Shown: positions 1 to 9,493 of the stretch, one piece after another
Numbering within the stretch: position 1 is the stretch's first letter
Layout of the letters: every line of letters begins with the position of its first letter
Source: Luteolibacter yonseiensis
GTDB taxonomy: Bacteria > Verrucomicrobiota > Verrucomicrobiia > Verrucomicrobiales > Akkermansiaceae
Assembly (NCBI RefSeq): GCF_016595465.1
Contig: NZ_JAENIK010000008.1
Location: forward strand, 124,001-188,000
Length of the DNA stretch: 64,000 nt
Reading direction: 5' to 3'
Program-made: the position numbers and the translations under genes
The notes under the pieces: generated by a model
Databases searched by the model: none
What the model was told of the DNA's origin: nothing
Seen by the model: only the letters and a program-made list of their open reading frames with translations

Positions 1-595
1 CCTCGCCGAACGCAGTCTCCTTCGGGCGCTTGCTGATCGCGTTGATGACGCCGCCCGCCACGGATTGGCCGTAAAGAACCGAGCTGGGCCCTTTGATGAC
101 CTCCACCCGTTCGAGGCCGAAGATTTCGGGAAATTCGTAGTTCTGCAGACGCAGGCCGTCGAGATAACGGCTGTTGAAGGCATCGAACCCGCGGATGTTC
201 ACCCAATCGTAACCACGCGGGTCCTGGCCGTAGGCTTCGGTGGAGGTGCCGGCGGTATAGCGCAGGGCCTCCGCCACACCCTGGGCATTCCGGGTGACGA
301 TCTGGTCCTCGGTGATGACGGAAATCGACTGCGGGGTTTCGAGGAGGGGTGTGGTGGTCTTGGTGCCGACGGTGCTGTTCTCGTTGTTATAGTCGAGGAT
401 CCGCGCGTCGCCATCACGGCTCGCGGTGACGGTCAGGGTGTCGAGCACCGTGGAGCCGTCGGCATTGGTTTTTGGCGCGGCCTCCTGTGCCTGGACAAGT
501 CCGATACAGGCGGCGGTGCCGACCAGCAGCGGTAGACCCGGTTGGATTCTGGAAAACCTCCATGGGCGGATGAAGCGGTTGGGAGCGGGTTTCAT
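1..595 (-). CDS. TonB-dependent siderophore receptor, N-terminal part (runs off the window)
   Basis: This is the first 198 codons of an outer-membrane TonB-dependent receptor; the gene continues past base 1. The start at 595 gives a basic N-terminus followed by a hydrophobic signal peptide ending near VQAQE. The plug domain of ferric-siderophore receptors (FhuA/FoxA type) follows. Visible hallmarks are ETPQSISVIT, the DWVNIRGFD stretch, YLDGLR and the VEVIKGPSSVLYGQ..GGVIN motif. The protein is expected to import an iron chelate using TonB energy. It lies 33 bp downstream of an AraC-type regulator on the same strand, the arrangement known for PchR/FptA-like siderophore systems, so it is probably that regulator's target. 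The beta barrel is not visible, so the ligand cannot be inferred. Confidence 0.9.
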   Translation of the reverse strand, partial: MKPAPNRFIRPWRFSRIQPGLPLLVGTAACIGLVQAQEAAPKTNADGSTVLDTLTVTASRDGDARILDYNNENSTVGTKTTTPLLETPQSISVITEDQIVTRNAQGVAEALRYTAGTSTEAYGQDPRGYDWVNIRGFDAFNSRYLDGLRLQNYEFPEIFGLERVEVIKGPSSVLYGQSVAGGVINAISKRPKETAFGE

Positions 596-628
596 GGTGT
601 GTTCGATATCTCGGTTGATGGGTGATTT

Positions 629-1540
629 TCAGCCGCGTTTGCGGGCGAGCCATTTGCTGGGCGACTCACCGGCTTCCTCACGGAAGGCTTTTGCGAAATG
701 GCTGAGGCTCTGGTAGCCGACTTCGAGCGCCACCTCGGTGACGTTCATTTTCCCCGAGTCCAGTGCCTCGCATGCCCGCTCGATGCGGATGCGGCGCAGG
801 TGGCGCTGGAGGGTATCCCCTGTCTCGCTGCTGACCCGGCGGGAAAGATGGTGGGGCGCGACGCCGACCTCCTTCGCCAGCGAGGTGAGGTCCAGCGGCT
901 GGTCGAGCCGTTCGCGGAGCAGGTGGATGGCGCGCTTCACAGGATCGCGGTCGCGGATCGCGGAGCAGAAGCTGCTACCTCCATCGCCAGGCTTGGCACG
1001 GAACAACCGCACCGCGGCCCATTCAAGCACACGGGCTTCCGCCAGCAGGCGGCTGGGTCCGGCCTCCTGGGCCGCTTGGGCAAGGGCTTCGCATAGATCG
1101 CGCTCCCATACACCCATCAGTCCACAGAAGGCGACCGAACCCCCGTCACGCAGCCATTTCCCGAGTTCGGGATGCAGCCAGTCCATGTTCTTGCCCAGCC
1201 GTTCCCGCAGCCACTCGCGGGAAATCACAATGACCTCCAAGGTGTGCATGCCGGGATAACGCACACAGGACCACTCTCCCGCCTTGCCTCCACCGGTCAT
1301 GGCGTACATGCCGGGTTTTAGAATGAAACGGTCTTTTTCCCCCCACACCAGTCCGCTGCCCTCCCGATTGAGCCACAGCCAGATGGCCCCCTCCGACGAG
1401 ACTTTCCACCTCCAGCCTCCGGAAACAATCCGCCCGGCCACGCGCCCGCAGCGCAGGTCGTTGGCTTCCCCCCACCACATTTCCGAGATGGGTTTTTCGA
1501 TTTTCTCCCCGGTTCTGGCCGGAGCGGCAGACTCGCTCAC
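629..1540 (-). CDS. AraC-family transcriptional regulator
   Basis: This 303-residue regulator has a C-terminal AraC/XylS DNA-binding domain in about the last 100 residues. Two helix-turn-helix units are visible: DLTSLAKEVGVAPHHLSRR, then the MNVTEVALEVGYQSLSHFAKAF signature with its typical GYQSLSHFAKAFR core. The roughly 190-residue N-terminal part resembles the sensor region of siderophore-responsive regulators such as PchR/YbtA, but I cannot name an effector. The start is a GTG codon. A palindrome lies 8 bp upstream of it. The next gene downstream is a TonB-dependent siderophore receptor, so the likely role is ferric-siderophore-dependent activation of that receptor. That role is inference from context. 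Confidence 0.88.
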   Translation of the reverse strand: MSESAAPARTGEKIEKPISEMWWGEANDLRCGRVAGRIVSGGWRWKVSSEGAIWLWLNREGSGLVWGEKDRFILKPGMYAMTGGGKAGEWSCVRYPGMHTLEVIVISREWLRERLGKNMDWLHPELGKWLRDGGSVAFCGLMGVWERDLCEALAQAAQEAGPSRLLAEARVLEWAAVRLFRAKPGDGGSSFCSAIRDRDPVKRAIHLLRERLDQPLDLTSLAKEVGVAPHHLSRRVSSETGDTLQRHLRRIRIERACEALDSGKMNVTEVALEVGYQSLSHFAKAFREEAGESPSKWLARKRG

Positions 1541-1548
1541 GGCGACTT

Positions 1549-1571
1549 CTATTGAAACCGAGTCTCAATAG
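1549..1571. repeat. 23-bp near-perfect palindrome upstream of the AraC-type gene
   Basis: Arms CTATTGA and TCAATAG (7 bp, perfect) enclose a 9-bp centre in which two further pairs match. It sits 8 bp upstream of the GTG start of the AraC-type regulator and overlaps the stop codon of the DUF3592-like gene. No T-run follows on the minus strand, so an operator is more likely than a terminator. It does not resemble a Fur box. Confidence 0.5.
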
Positions 1572-2011
1572 CAAGTACATCTTTCCTTTGAACAGTCACA
1601 CTGTGAGGATCGGGCTCGGCCCGCCAGACCAGGTTGCATTGCAAGTCCCACGATCACCAACAAAACTCCCAACGGGATGGTGAAGAGCGTGCTCAGAAAT
1701 CTGTTTACCCAGGTAAAATGTTCCGCCGAACTTCCGGCTTCATCGATCACGATTTCGACGACCTCATCCAATCGAGGCTTCCTGCTGGATTCATAACCAG
1801 AGGTGAACCGTATGATGCCGGCAGGACCTTCAAATTGAATTTCAGGAGCATAATTCACTCCGTCGCCCTCTCTCTCCTTGAACCCGACAATAACGCCCTT
1901 CCCTCTGGTCCACGTCCTCCGCTTCCACCAGGAGAACTCATGCGCCACGCCCAATGCGAGAACGGTCCCCCCGATCACAATGAAGCAAACCTTGACAATT
2001 AGAAACATCAT
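1565..2011 (-). CDS. DUF3592-like membrane protein
   Basis: A small membrane protein of about 148 residues with an N-terminal hydrophobic segment (FLIVKVCFIVIGGTVLALG), a soluble beta-rich middle and a C-terminal membrane segment (TIPLGVLLVIVGLAM). The middle contains the pattern YAPEIQFEG..G.IRFTSGYES followed by VEIVIDEA, which fits the DUF3592 family (two TM segments around a beta domain); its function is unknown. A start at 2038 overlapping the end of the terC-like gene is also possible. The start at 2011 was preferred because the hydrophobic segment begins there and GGGAG lies just upstream. It is probably co-transcribed with the TerC-family gene, whose stop is 20 bp away. Confidence 0.65.
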   Translation of the reverse strand: MMFLIVKVCFIVIGGTVLALGVAHEFSWWKRRTWTRGKGVIVGFKEREGDGVNYAPEIQFEGPAGIIRFTSGYESSRKPRLDEVVEIVIDEAGSSAEHFTWVNRFLSTLFTIPLGVLLVIVGLAMQPGLAGRARSSQCDCSKERCTCY

Positions 2012-2030
2012 CGGCTCCCGGTATTGTCGA

Positions 2031-2867
2031 TCACCCATTCCCGCCACCTTTGAGCCGGTGCGCCAGCACCGGAACGATGAAGATCAGCAGGGTGAGCACC
2101 GAGGTTCCCAAGTCGAAATAATGGCTTGCCAGGAAAGAGTGGAATGCGTCGCCCGCCGAGGATAGAGCTGGAGACTTCGCCGCGAGGTAGGCGTGGAAAT
2201 CGTTGGTTTTATCAAGGAAATGGCGCGGCACGCTGAGCACCAGCTTGATGCCCAGGATTCCGATCACCACGAACGCGCACGTTTCCAAAAACGGATAGCG
2301 GTGCATCAGCTTCACGAATCCCGTGGCGGCGAAGCGCATCGCGAGGATGCCCAGGAAAACGCCGGTGCAGACGAGCACGAGCTTCGATGGCATCGGATAC
2401 ATTTTCACGTAAGCGATCGCGGCGACGACGTTGTCGATGGAGAACGCCAGATCCATGACCTCCACCGCCGCAACCGTCGCCCAGAACGGGCCGAGAAGGC
2501 CGATGGTGCAGCGGTAAAGCAGGTTGCCCTCCGCCGCGACGGCTTCCGCCCCCTCTTCCTCCACGGACTTGTGTTTGGAAAAATGGCTCCAGGCCAGCCA
2601 TAGCAGATAAATCCCGCCCAGCGGTTCCAGCCACCAGATCGTGATGAGCCATGCCGCCAGCGCGAGGCACAGCCCCCGGAACGCGTAAGCTCCGATGATG
2701 CCATACTTCAGGGCCTTCCCCCGCTGTTCCTCGGGGAGACGCATCACCATCGTCGCCAGCACGGCCGCGTTGTCCACCGATAGAACGCCCTCGATGATCA
2801 CCAGAATGAGAATCACCATCAAACCCGCGACGGGGTCCGGTCCGAGAATATTGTAGGTCCAGTCCAT
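2031..2867 (-). CDS. TerC/YkoY-family integral membrane protein
   Basis: A 278-residue polytopic membrane protein of the TerC family. Paired acidic motifs characteristic of the family are visible: [17 protein letters not shown] near residue 25 and [19 protein letters not shown] in the middle, where the Asp residues are thought to bind metal. About seven to eight hydrophobic segments follow. Family members are implicated in metal (Mn/Ca) export or tellurite resistance; the substrate here is unknown. The start at 2867 is supported by GGAG seven bases upstream; the reading frame stays open further upstream to 2969, but that extension is soluble and unlike the family. It is divergent from parE. 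No yybP-ykoY manganese riboswitch was recognised in the leader. Confidence 0.85.
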   Translation of the reverse strand: MDWTYNILGPDPVAGLMVILILVIIEGVLSVDNAAVLATMVMRLPEEQRGKALKYGIIGAYAFRGLCLALAAWLITIWWLEPLGGIYLLWLAWSHFSKHKSVEEEGAEAVAAEGNLLYRCTIGLLGPFWATVAAVEVMDLAFSIDNVVAAIAYVKMYPMPSKLVLVCTGVFLGILAMRFAATGFVKLMHRYPFLETCAFVVIGILGIKLVLSVPRHFLDKTNDFHAYLAAKSPALSSAGDAFHSFLASHYFDLGTSVLTLLIFIVPVLAHRLKGGGNG

Positions 2868-3026
2868 GAAATTGCTCCGGGGACGCTGGGCGAGGCACCC
2901 CTCACTGGCAACGTGAAATTCCACCGGATCCATCCGTACGCCGGAAAACGCCCCGGAATTCCGGGTCACACCCGTCCTTGCACCCCGTCCGGCAACCGTT
3001 TAGGACTCCCGAAGCAACTTTCATCC

Positions 3027-4880
3027 ATGGCCGCGAACTACACCGAAGACGACATCAAATCACTCGATTGGCGCGAACACATCCGCATGCGTCCCGGCAT
3101 GTACATCGGCAAGCTCGGTGATGGCTCGTCTCCGGACGACGGTCTCTACATCCTGCTCAAGGAGGCGGTGGACAACTCCATCGACGAGCACATCATGGGC
3201 TTCGGCAAGGAAGTGCGCGTGGAAATCGACGAGGAAGGCCGCGTGGAGGTGCGCGACTTCGGTCGTGGGATTCCACTTGGAAAACTCTTCGACTGCGCCG
3301 CGCAGATCAACACCGGCGCGAAGTATGACAGCGAGGCGTTCAAGAAATCCGTCGGTCTGAACGGCGTCGGCATCAAGGCGGTGAACGCGCTTTCCACCTT
3401 CTTCGAAATCCAGGCGTGGCGCGATGGCGAGACGAAGGCTCTCGAGTTCTCCAAGGGCCAGCTCACGGTGGACATGAAAAACCCGCGCCGCGACGACGGG
3501 GTGAACGGCACCCGCCTCGCCTTCGAACTGGACCGCACGATTTTCCCGGCGAAAGCGAAGTTCAAGGAAGCGTTCGTCGAAAAGATGTGCCGCTACTACT
3601 CCTACCTGAACCCGGCGCTCACCATCAATTTCAACGGCAGGAAATTCCGCTCGAAGGACGGCCTGCTCGACCTGCTGCGGGAGGAAATGGAGAACGAGGC
3701 GCTCTATCCGCCGATCCACCTCGTGGGCAAGGACATCGAGATCGCCTTCACCCACACTCCGGAGAGCGGGGAGGAATACTATACCTTCGTCAACGGACAG
3801 AACACGTCCCAGGGCGGCACCCACCTCGCGGCCTTCCGCGAGGCGCTGGTGACGGTCATCCGCGGATTCTACAAGAAACAATACGAGCCGTCCGACATCC
3901 GCGCCGGCATCGAGGCCGCCGTCTGCGTGCGGATCATGGAACCGGTCTTCGAGTCCCAGACCAAGACCAAGCTCGGCTCCACCGGCATCTCGCCGGACGG
4001 CGAGTCGCTGCGCACCTTCGTCGGGAACTTCCTCAAGACGAATCTCGACAACTACCTGCACAAGCACCCGCAGGTGGCCGAGGCGATCCAGAAGCGCATC
4101 CTCTCCGCCGAACGCGAGCGCAAGGACCTGAAAGGCATCCAGAAACTCGCGCGCGAACGCTCGAAACAGGCGAAGGTCCACAACAAGAAGCTCCGCGACT
4201 GCCGCGTCCGCTTCGACAGCAAGCACAAGCGCCGCGAGGAATCCACCCTCTTCATCACCGAGGGTGACTCGGCCTCCGGTTCCATCACGAAAAGCCGCGA
4301 CGTGGAGACACAGGCGGTCTTCTCGCTGCGGGGCAAACCTCTCAACACCTACAGCCTGCCGCGCAAGATCGTGTATGAAAACGAGGAGTTCGCCCTGCTC
4401 CAGGCCGCGCTCAACATCGAGGATGGCATTGAATACCTGAGATATAACAAGGTCGTCATCGCCACCGATGCCGATGTGGACGGCATGCACATCCGCCTGC
4501 TGCTGCTCACGTTCTTCCTCCAGTTCTTCCCGGAGATGATCCGCGACGGACACTTGTATATTCTGCAAACACCGCTCTTCCGCGTCCGCAACAAGAAGGA
4601 GACCATCTATTGCTACGATGAGGAAGAACGGAAGAAGGCCATGGCGAAACTCGGCAAAGCCGCCGAGATCACCCGCTTCAAGGGCCTCGGGGAAATCTCG
4701 CCGGACGAATTCAGCTTCATGATCGGCCCGGACATGCGCCTGGACCACGTGGAGTATGAGGAAGGCAAGGGAGTGAAGGAGCTGCTCGCCTTCTACATGG
4801 GCAAGAACACCCCGGACCGGCAGGACTACATCATCGAGAACCTGCGCGAGGACGTGGACAAGCAGGTGCAGGTGGCGTGA
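3027..4880 (+). CDS. parE: DNA topoisomerase IV subunit B (ParE-type)
   Basis: A 617-residue type IIA topoisomerase ATPase subunit, closer in length to ParE (about 630) than to GyrB (about 800). It acts on chromosome decatenation and supercoiling with a ParC/GyrA partner that is not in this window. The GHKL ATPase motifs are clear: EAVDNSIDE near residue 50, DFGRGIP, and [14 protein letters not shown]. The transducer domain follows. The TOPRIM motif reads [16 protein letters not shown], and [14 protein letters not shown] carries the Mg-binding Asp pair. The [10 protein letters not shown] variant is typical of Bacteroidetes/Chlamydiae-type ParE rather than proteobacterial ParE. Translation is taken from MAANYTEDD because the frame upstream of it shows no conserved content. 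Confidence 0.9.
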   Translation: MAANYTEDDIKSLDWREHIRMRPGMYIGKLGDGSSPDDGLYILLKEAVDNSIDEHIMGFGKEVRVEIDEEGRVEVRDFGRGIPLGKLFDCAAQINTGAKYDSEAFKKSVGLNGVGIKAVNALSTFFEIQAWRDGETKALEFSKGQLTVDMKNPRRDDGVNGTRLAFELDRTIFPAKAKFKEAFVEKMCRYYSYLNPALTINFNGRKFRSKDGLLDLLREEMENEALYPPIHLVGKDIEIAFTHTPESGEEYYTFVNGQNTSQGGTHLAAFREALVTVIRGFYKKQYEPSDIRAGIEAAVCVRIMEPVFESQTKTKLGSTGISPDGESLRTFVGNFLKTNLDNYLHKHPQVAEAIQKRILSAERERKDLKGIQKLARERSKQAKVHNKKLRDCRVRFDSKHKRREESTLFITEGDSASGSITKSRDVETQAVFSLRGKPLNTYSLPRKIVYENEEFALLQAALNIEDGIEYLRYNKVVIATDADVDGMHIRLLLLTFFLQFFPEMIRDGHLYILQTPLFRVRNKKETIYCYDEEERKKAMAKLGKAAEITRFKGLGEISPDEFSFMIGPDMRLDHVEYEEGKGVKELLAFYMGKNTPDRQDYIIENLREDVDKQVQVA

Positions 4881-4898
4881 AAATACATCGGCCTCCCT

Positions 4899-6839
4899 CT
4901 ATTTGGCATTCCGGCGCAACATATCCAGCACCTTTGTCTCCTTGTCAAAGTCACCTTGAAAAAGCTGGTCGTAGGAAGTTCCGGGCAACCGTTCGAGCCA
5001 GCTTTTCCAATCCCCTCCGGTTTGGGCGAGGCGGATCAGGCACGATGTCTTGATCTGCCTGGTTTTTTGAACGGGCAGGTTGGCTGTGGCGAGAAACTCC
5101 AACACCTTCACCGGGTCGGAACCGCCCTGGATGCTCAGCAGTTCCAGTTCCGCCATTTTCCGGGCCTCGCCCTCGGGCAAGCGCGTCAGCCAGACTTGGC
5201 TCGCGGCAGGATCATAGGGTGCCCATAACCGGATCACGCCCACGGCGTCATCCGTCGAGACCGGCTTATCCAACAATCTTCCGGCAGCCGCGGCGGGATC
5301 GATTTCGAACTCTTTTTGAAAGATCCTCGAACCCGGCGATGTCGGATCGGTCGACCGCACAGGCTCCGTGAGGACTTCGAGATCCGGCCAGTAGCGTTGG
5401 AGATTCCCCACCACCCGGTTCCCGAACCTGAGGTGGGGCGGATAAATGGCACCAAAGGATGAGGCGGGGACGAGTTTTGCCAGAGCCGCCGCTTTCTCAG
5501 GAAAAAAACGTACCGCTCGTTCTGCGAGACTGACGAGCGGGAACCGCCCCCACCCGAGCGCGTCCAGGGCTTCCCGGGGATCCTGGTGCCGCCGCAGTTC
5601 CGCCAACCATAAGTCACAAGCGGCCGCCGGATCATCGCCGTAGGGTGTCACCGATTCCGACGCCCTGCCTTCCGGCAAAGGAAGGGCGAGTTCCGCAGCC
5701 AGGGTTTCGCTCCCCTCAGGGTTGATTGCATGTAGCGACCGGAGGAAGGTCGCGGCGGACTCCGGATCGATGGCAGCCTGCTTGCGGATGAAACGTCTGG
5801 CCTCCTCGGGCTCGTGCTTGATGGAATGAAAGAGCATCTCCGCGTGATTGGCACCCTCCTCGTCCGTCTCCATCGCCCATGCCATCGCGGTTTCCGGGTC
5901 GGCAAGCTGCCAGAGCCTCAGGACTCTGGTGAAATCCGTATTAGTCATCACCCGGCGCAATTCGGGGTTCGCGGCGATGACCTTCGCTGTTCCTGCCGGG
6001 TTCCGGTTGAGACCGATCCGGAGGATGCTCTCCAACCGGAGCTCGTAATGATTCTCCGCTCCGGGATCGAGGAAATCCGTGATGAAGCCAATGGCGGAGG
6101 GCGCGTCGCGGCAGGCCCAGACCTCCGCAACTCCGCCAGCGACCTTGAGACGCTCGGAGGGCGCGAGCTTCATCACCGCGCCAGCGGCGGCGGAAGGATC
6201 CCGCCGGGACCATGAGGAGAGGATCGCACCGAGTGGCGAACCCGACTTCATGCCGCCCTCGTCCGAGCCGCAGGATGCGTGAACGGGCGCGGGCATGGTG
6301 GAGAACCGCTCCAAGGTGCCCGCCGGGTCACGCCATGCCAAAGTGCGCATGACACCGATGGAAAGAGGTTCGAGATTCCTGCGTTCCAAATTCTTCCACA
6401 CCGCCTCGGGATTCGCTTCAGCGAAGGCTGCATAGGCACCGGGTTCATCGGCCACGGGCCGGGCCGCCCGCACCGCCAGTTCCTCGGTCGCCAGCAGATA
6501 CGTGACGTTCCGCATGTCCCGCCGGACCCTCACCCATGCTTCCTTGTCCACGTGCTTGGGGGTGATGGATTCCAAATCCCTGACCGTCGCCGTCCTGGCG
6601 AAGTCCTGCCAGATGCCAGCCCATTCTCCGGTCGGGCGGGTCTGGAATTGCTCTTCAACCTGGGCCACCGTGAGCCGCCGGGGTTCGTCGGTTCCCGGGG
6701 AGGGCCGGCTGGCGCGGTGGTGACTCACAGGCGGTTCTTCCACCGGCGGGGCGTTACGGTGTTTCGACAGATAAAAAGTAACACCCCATGTGACGATGAA
6801 ACAGGCGGCAGGGATCAGCAGCGGACGAAAAATTTTCAT
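4899..6839 (-). CDS. Membrane-anchored helical-repeat protein, partner of a fused sigma factor (copy 1)
   Basis: A 646-residue protein of unknown function with an N-terminal membrane anchor/signal (RPLLIPAACFIVTWGVTFYL) and a long exported domain. That domain is made of degenerate helical units with the recurring pattern W...DP.AA..W...LP, for example SRRDPSAAAGAV and YDPAASQVWLTRLPEG. Its start overlaps the stop of the upstream sigma-factor gene by 4 bp (ATGA), so the two are translationally coupled. It is a clear paralog of the gene at 15692-17575: both share FPEKAAALAK, GGDWKxWL and the same N-terminal layout. Pairing with a sigma factor suggests a sensory or sigma-controlling partner in the periplasm, but no catalytic motif was found. 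Confidence 0.75.
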   Translation of the reverse strand: MKIFRPLLIPAACFIVTWGVTFYLSKHRNAPPVEEPPVSHHRASRPSPGTDEPRRLTVAQVEEQFQTRPTGEWAGIWQDFARTATVRDLESITPKHVDKEAWVRVRRDMRNVTYLLATEELAVRAARPVADEPGAYAAFAEANPEAVWKNLERRNLEPLSIGVMRTLAWRDPAGTLERFSTMPAPVHASCGSDEGGMKSGSPLGAILSSWSRRDPSAAAGAVMKLAPSERLKVAGGVAEVWACRDAPSAIGFITDFLDPGAENHYELRLESILRIGLNRNPAGTAKVIAANPELRRVMTNTDFTRVLRLWQLADPETAMAWAMETDEEGANHAEMLFHSIKHEPEEARRFIRKQAAIDPESAATFLRSLHAINPEGSETLAAELALPLPEGRASESVTPYGDDPAAACDLWLAELRRHQDPREALDALGWGRFPLVSLAERAVRFFPEKAAALAKLVPASSFGAIYPPHLRFGNRVVGNLQRYWPDLEVLTEPVRSTDPTSPGSRIFQKEFEIDPAAAAGRLLDKPVSTDDAVGVIRLWAPYDPAASQVWLTRLPEGEARKMAELELLSIQGGSDPVKVLEFLATANLPVQKTRQIKTSCLIRLAQTGGDWKSWLERLPGTSYDQLFQGDFDKETKVLDMLRRNAK

Positions 6840-9229
6840 GGCGTGAGTTGTTTGATGGATTGGCGGATCTTCAGGACCTCTTCCTCCGGTCGATTTTGGT
6901 AATAGGGTTCGATCCCGGCGGCGATCACCTCCCGATCCTCCTTCGGAAGGGCCTTGAGCGAAGGCATGGCTCTCACGGTGTCGGCACCCAGGGCATGGAA
7001 AGCCAGTTCAGGCAGCATTTCCCTGCGCTTTGCGGCTGATGCCATCGAAACGATTTCCAACGACTCGTCCAACTCTCCCCCGGCCAGACATTTGTTGAAT
7101 GCCAGTTGTCCGAGCACCTGATCGGCAGACGAAGGAGGCATTTTCGACAGCAGCTCCTTCGCCGAGCCAGCGACCAGCTTCTCCCGGACCTTTTCCACCA
7201 AAGTCCACAGCGCCATCCGCCGCACCTCCAGGTCGCCGTCTTCAAGCAGGGGGACCACGGCGGCGGGATCGCCGGTGACTTTTTCCGTATCCAGCATGAT
7301 ATCCGCTCCGCCAGCCCATCGGATGGCTGCAACGGGGTCTTTTTCCAACCAGGAGTTGAGAACCGCCCTCGCGAGTCCGAGATTTCCCTCCCGTGAGCGA
7401 ATCCGGAGGGAGATATCCTGCAGCGCGTCCAGCGCACGCTGGGGATCTTCCTTGCCGACGGAGGAAAGGGCGGAGGCCACCGCGGAGGATTCTCCGCCCA
7501 GGGTTCCATCCAGCGACCTGACAATATCGATCAAGCGCCATGGATCGCTGCCCGCCAGGCTCCGGGATACAGCCAGATAAATCGCCTCGCGGTCGGGGCC
7601 GGGCGGAGCGGACCGCAACTTCCGGATGGCCGCCTCCGGGTCGCTGCCCATGAGCGCCACCATCTCGTTCTCCAAGGCTCGGAAACGAACCAAGCCGGGC
7701 GGGAGACCGGAGGATTTCGGTGGATGGTTCCTGTAAATGAAAGAGAGCACCTCCGCCCGTAGTTGCGGCCACGGGATGAGCTCCGCCCGCGCTGCTGCGG
7801 CGGCGGGATCCTGATTCACGAGGATTTCAAAAGCCCGGGAAATCCTCTCCCCATCCTCGTAAGCGGGCGGCGTTTTTGAATTCCCGTTCAAGAACATGGC
7901 AAGCACCTGCTCGGCTTCCGCGAGCGATGCCGGAAGATTCTCCCCCCGTTGTTCCTCCAAGGCCCATGCGACGCGCGGAAACCTCGCGGCGAGAAAATCA
8001 CCGGCAGGCTCATCCACCGATCTGATGATCGAGACCTGGTCCCGGACCGACAGCGCCCCGTAGGCGGTCGCCGCGGCGGAAGGGTCTGACGCGCACCATA
8101 CGTTGAAAACCTCCTGCACGTCTCCCAAGCCCCGCCGGTTCCGCTCGCGGGTGATTGCGAAACTGAACGCACCCTCGGGGTCGATTTCCGCCCAACGCCG
8201 CAGGGCCATATTGCGTGCGGTGCCGAAATGATCCCCTCCTTCACCTTCAAGGGACACATAGTCATCCTCGTCGATGATGGCCTGCAGGTCGGACACTTTG
8301 GCGGTTGGAAGAAACTCCACCAAGGGAGCGAAGCGTCCGGCCTGGATGGTTTCCAACACTTCGTCCAACGAGCGCGTGACACTCGCGGGGCGGGGTGCGA
8401 GAGCTTCGCCATCGTTTTTTGAAACCATCTTCATCTCCGCCGCCCTCGAACGCGAGGAGAGGGAGCGCGTCTCGGGTGGAGGAGAAATCGCCTTCACTTC
8501 CGGCTGCCATCCCGCCGCTCCTCCCGCAAGAACGAGCACGGCGCAGGCACCCAGCTTCATTCCTGAAAACGCACCCGCCATGCCACCGGTGGCGGACTGA
8601 TATTTCAACGCTGCGGCAGCGACCTGTTCCGCAGCGGGCATCGCCTGGCTTTTCACATTCGTTGCGGCAAGGGCGGCGGCGATGACTCCCGCCGTCCGTG
8701 CTCCGCCAAGTCCCTGACCCAGGCGGACGAGCGCGCGCTCCACCCGTTTCTGGCAGGCGGCCTCGGATTTGCCCACCGCCGCCGCCATCCGCCGGTAGTC
8801 CTCACCACCGCAGCAGTGGCGTAGAACGAGTTCGCGGTCGAGCTCGGGAAGCTTGTTGAGAGCTTCGTCCAGCCGGTCATAGATTTCAGGACGGTGCATC
8901 GGCGGGGTGTCGGGTTCGGGTTTGACGGGCAGGCGGGAAAGCCGGGTTTCCTTACGGGCGAGCGCCGAGGCTTCGAAACAGGCGGTGCGGTGCAGCCATG
9001 CCCGCAGCCGCTCGGGATGGCGGGAGACCACACCCGCCTTCGCCGCGAGCCGGGCGAAGGCGTGTTGGGATGCCTCCTCGGCCAGCGCGGCCGAACCGAG
9101 GCGCCGGAGCGCGACATGGAACACCAGGGGCAGGTACCGCCGGACGATCTCCGTGAAGGCGGCGTTGTTCCGCGTATCGCGGAAATCGTTCAGCAAGGTG
9201 CCGTCGTCGGATTCGGAATGGTCTGACAT
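6836..9229 (-). CDS. ECF-like sigma factor fused to a TM segment and repeat domain (copy 1)
   Basis: A 797-residue fusion. Residues about 22-90 form a sigma-70 region 2 (FTEIVRRYLPLVFHVALRRL, then EEASQHAFARLA). Residues about 117-172 form region 4 with a helix-turn-helix (LPELDRELVLRHCC, then MAAAVGKSEAACQKRVERAL). A hydrophobic segment at about 223-241 (GACAVLVLAGGAAGW) likely spans the membrane, and the remaining 550 residues are exported helical repeats with DP.AA motifs. Such a one-protein layout could couple an outside signal to transcription without a separate anti-sigma factor. The start at 9229 was chosen because it aligns exactly with the paralog at 19983 (MSDHSESDD versus MSQHSEPDD). 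The stop overlaps the next gene by 4 bp. Confidence 0.85.
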   Translation of the reverse strand: MSDHSESDDGTLLNDFRDTRNNAAFTEIVRRYLPLVFHVALRRLGSAALAEEASQHAFARLAAKAGVVSRHPERLRAWLHRTACFEASALARKETRLSRLPVKPEPDTPPMHRPEIYDRLDEALNKLPELDRELVLRHCCGGEDYRRMAAAVGKSEAACQKRVERALVRLGQGLGGARTAGVIAAALAATNVKSQAMPAAEQVAAAALKYQSATGGMAGAFSGMKLGACAVLVLAGGAAGWQPEVKAISPPPETRSLSSRSRAAEMKMVSKNDGEALAPRPASVTRSLDEVLETIQAGRFAPLVEFLPTAKVSDLQAIIDEDDYVSLEGEGGDHFGTARNMALRRWAEIDPEGAFSFAITRERNRRGLGDVQEVFNVWCASDPSAAATAYGALSVRDQVSIIRSVDEPAGDFLAARFPRVAWALEEQRGENLPASLAEAEQVLAMFLNGNSKTPPAYEDGERISRAFEILVNQDPAAAAARAELIPWPQLRAEVLSFIYRNHPPKSSGLPPGLVRFRALENEMVALMGSDPEAAIRKLRSAPPGPDREAIYLAVSRSLAGSDPWRLIDIVRSLDGTLGGESSAVASALSSVGKEDPQRALDALQDISLRIRSREGNLGLARAVLNSWLEKDPVAAIRWAGGADIMLDTEKVTGDPAAVVPLLEDGDLEVRRMALWTLVEKVREKLVAGSAKELLSKMPPSSADQVLGQLAFNKCLAGGELDESLEIVSMASAAKRREMLPELAFHALGADTVRAMPSLKALPKEDREVIAAGIEPYYQNRPEEEVLKIRQSIKQLTP

Positions 9230-9276
9230 GATGTTTTCTACCAACATACGTCGCGAAACCGGCGCTCCCACGACAG
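9230..9276 (-). promoter_or_regulatory. Conserved ECF-type promoter candidate of sigma operon 1
   Basis: Read on the minus strand, this block aligns without gaps to 19984-20030 upstream of the paralogous operon. Conserved elements are CTGTCxTGGGAG (-35-like) and GACGTATGT followed by GGTAGAAA (-10-like and leader), about 14 bases apart. Since the coding start lies directly below, autoregulation by the encoded sigma factor is a reasonable inference. The transcription start is unknown. Confidence 0.55.
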
Positions 9277-9493
9277 CTATTTTCAAAAAACGAAAAGTGG
9301 ACGCTTGGTCAGGGCCGGTGCCGGACTTGCGGAAAAGCAGGAGCAACCCATCCAACCTATCCGTCGGGTGACGGTTTTGACGCATTTCCGGAAACCATAT
9401 CTAACGGAAGCGTCACAAGGCGAATTGGTCACAGTAAAAACCGGGTGGAGGGGAATGCGGTGTCGAAACTCCGGCTTCCCTACCAAAACCACC

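Noticed and set aside
65..535. A 156-codon plus-strand frame at the left edge
   Set aside because: The reverse strand encodes an unmistakable TonB-receptor plug with signal peptide, so this frame is a shadow.
2868..3026. yybP-ykoY manganese riboswitch before the TerC-family gene
   Set aside because: The 159-bp region lacks the conserved loops of that RNA; GGAG before the start suffices to explain translation.
3060..4748. A 562-codon open frame on the minus strand across parE
   Set aside because: It is the antisense shadow of a well-conserved parE; its translation has no recognisable domain and high GC explains the lack of stops.
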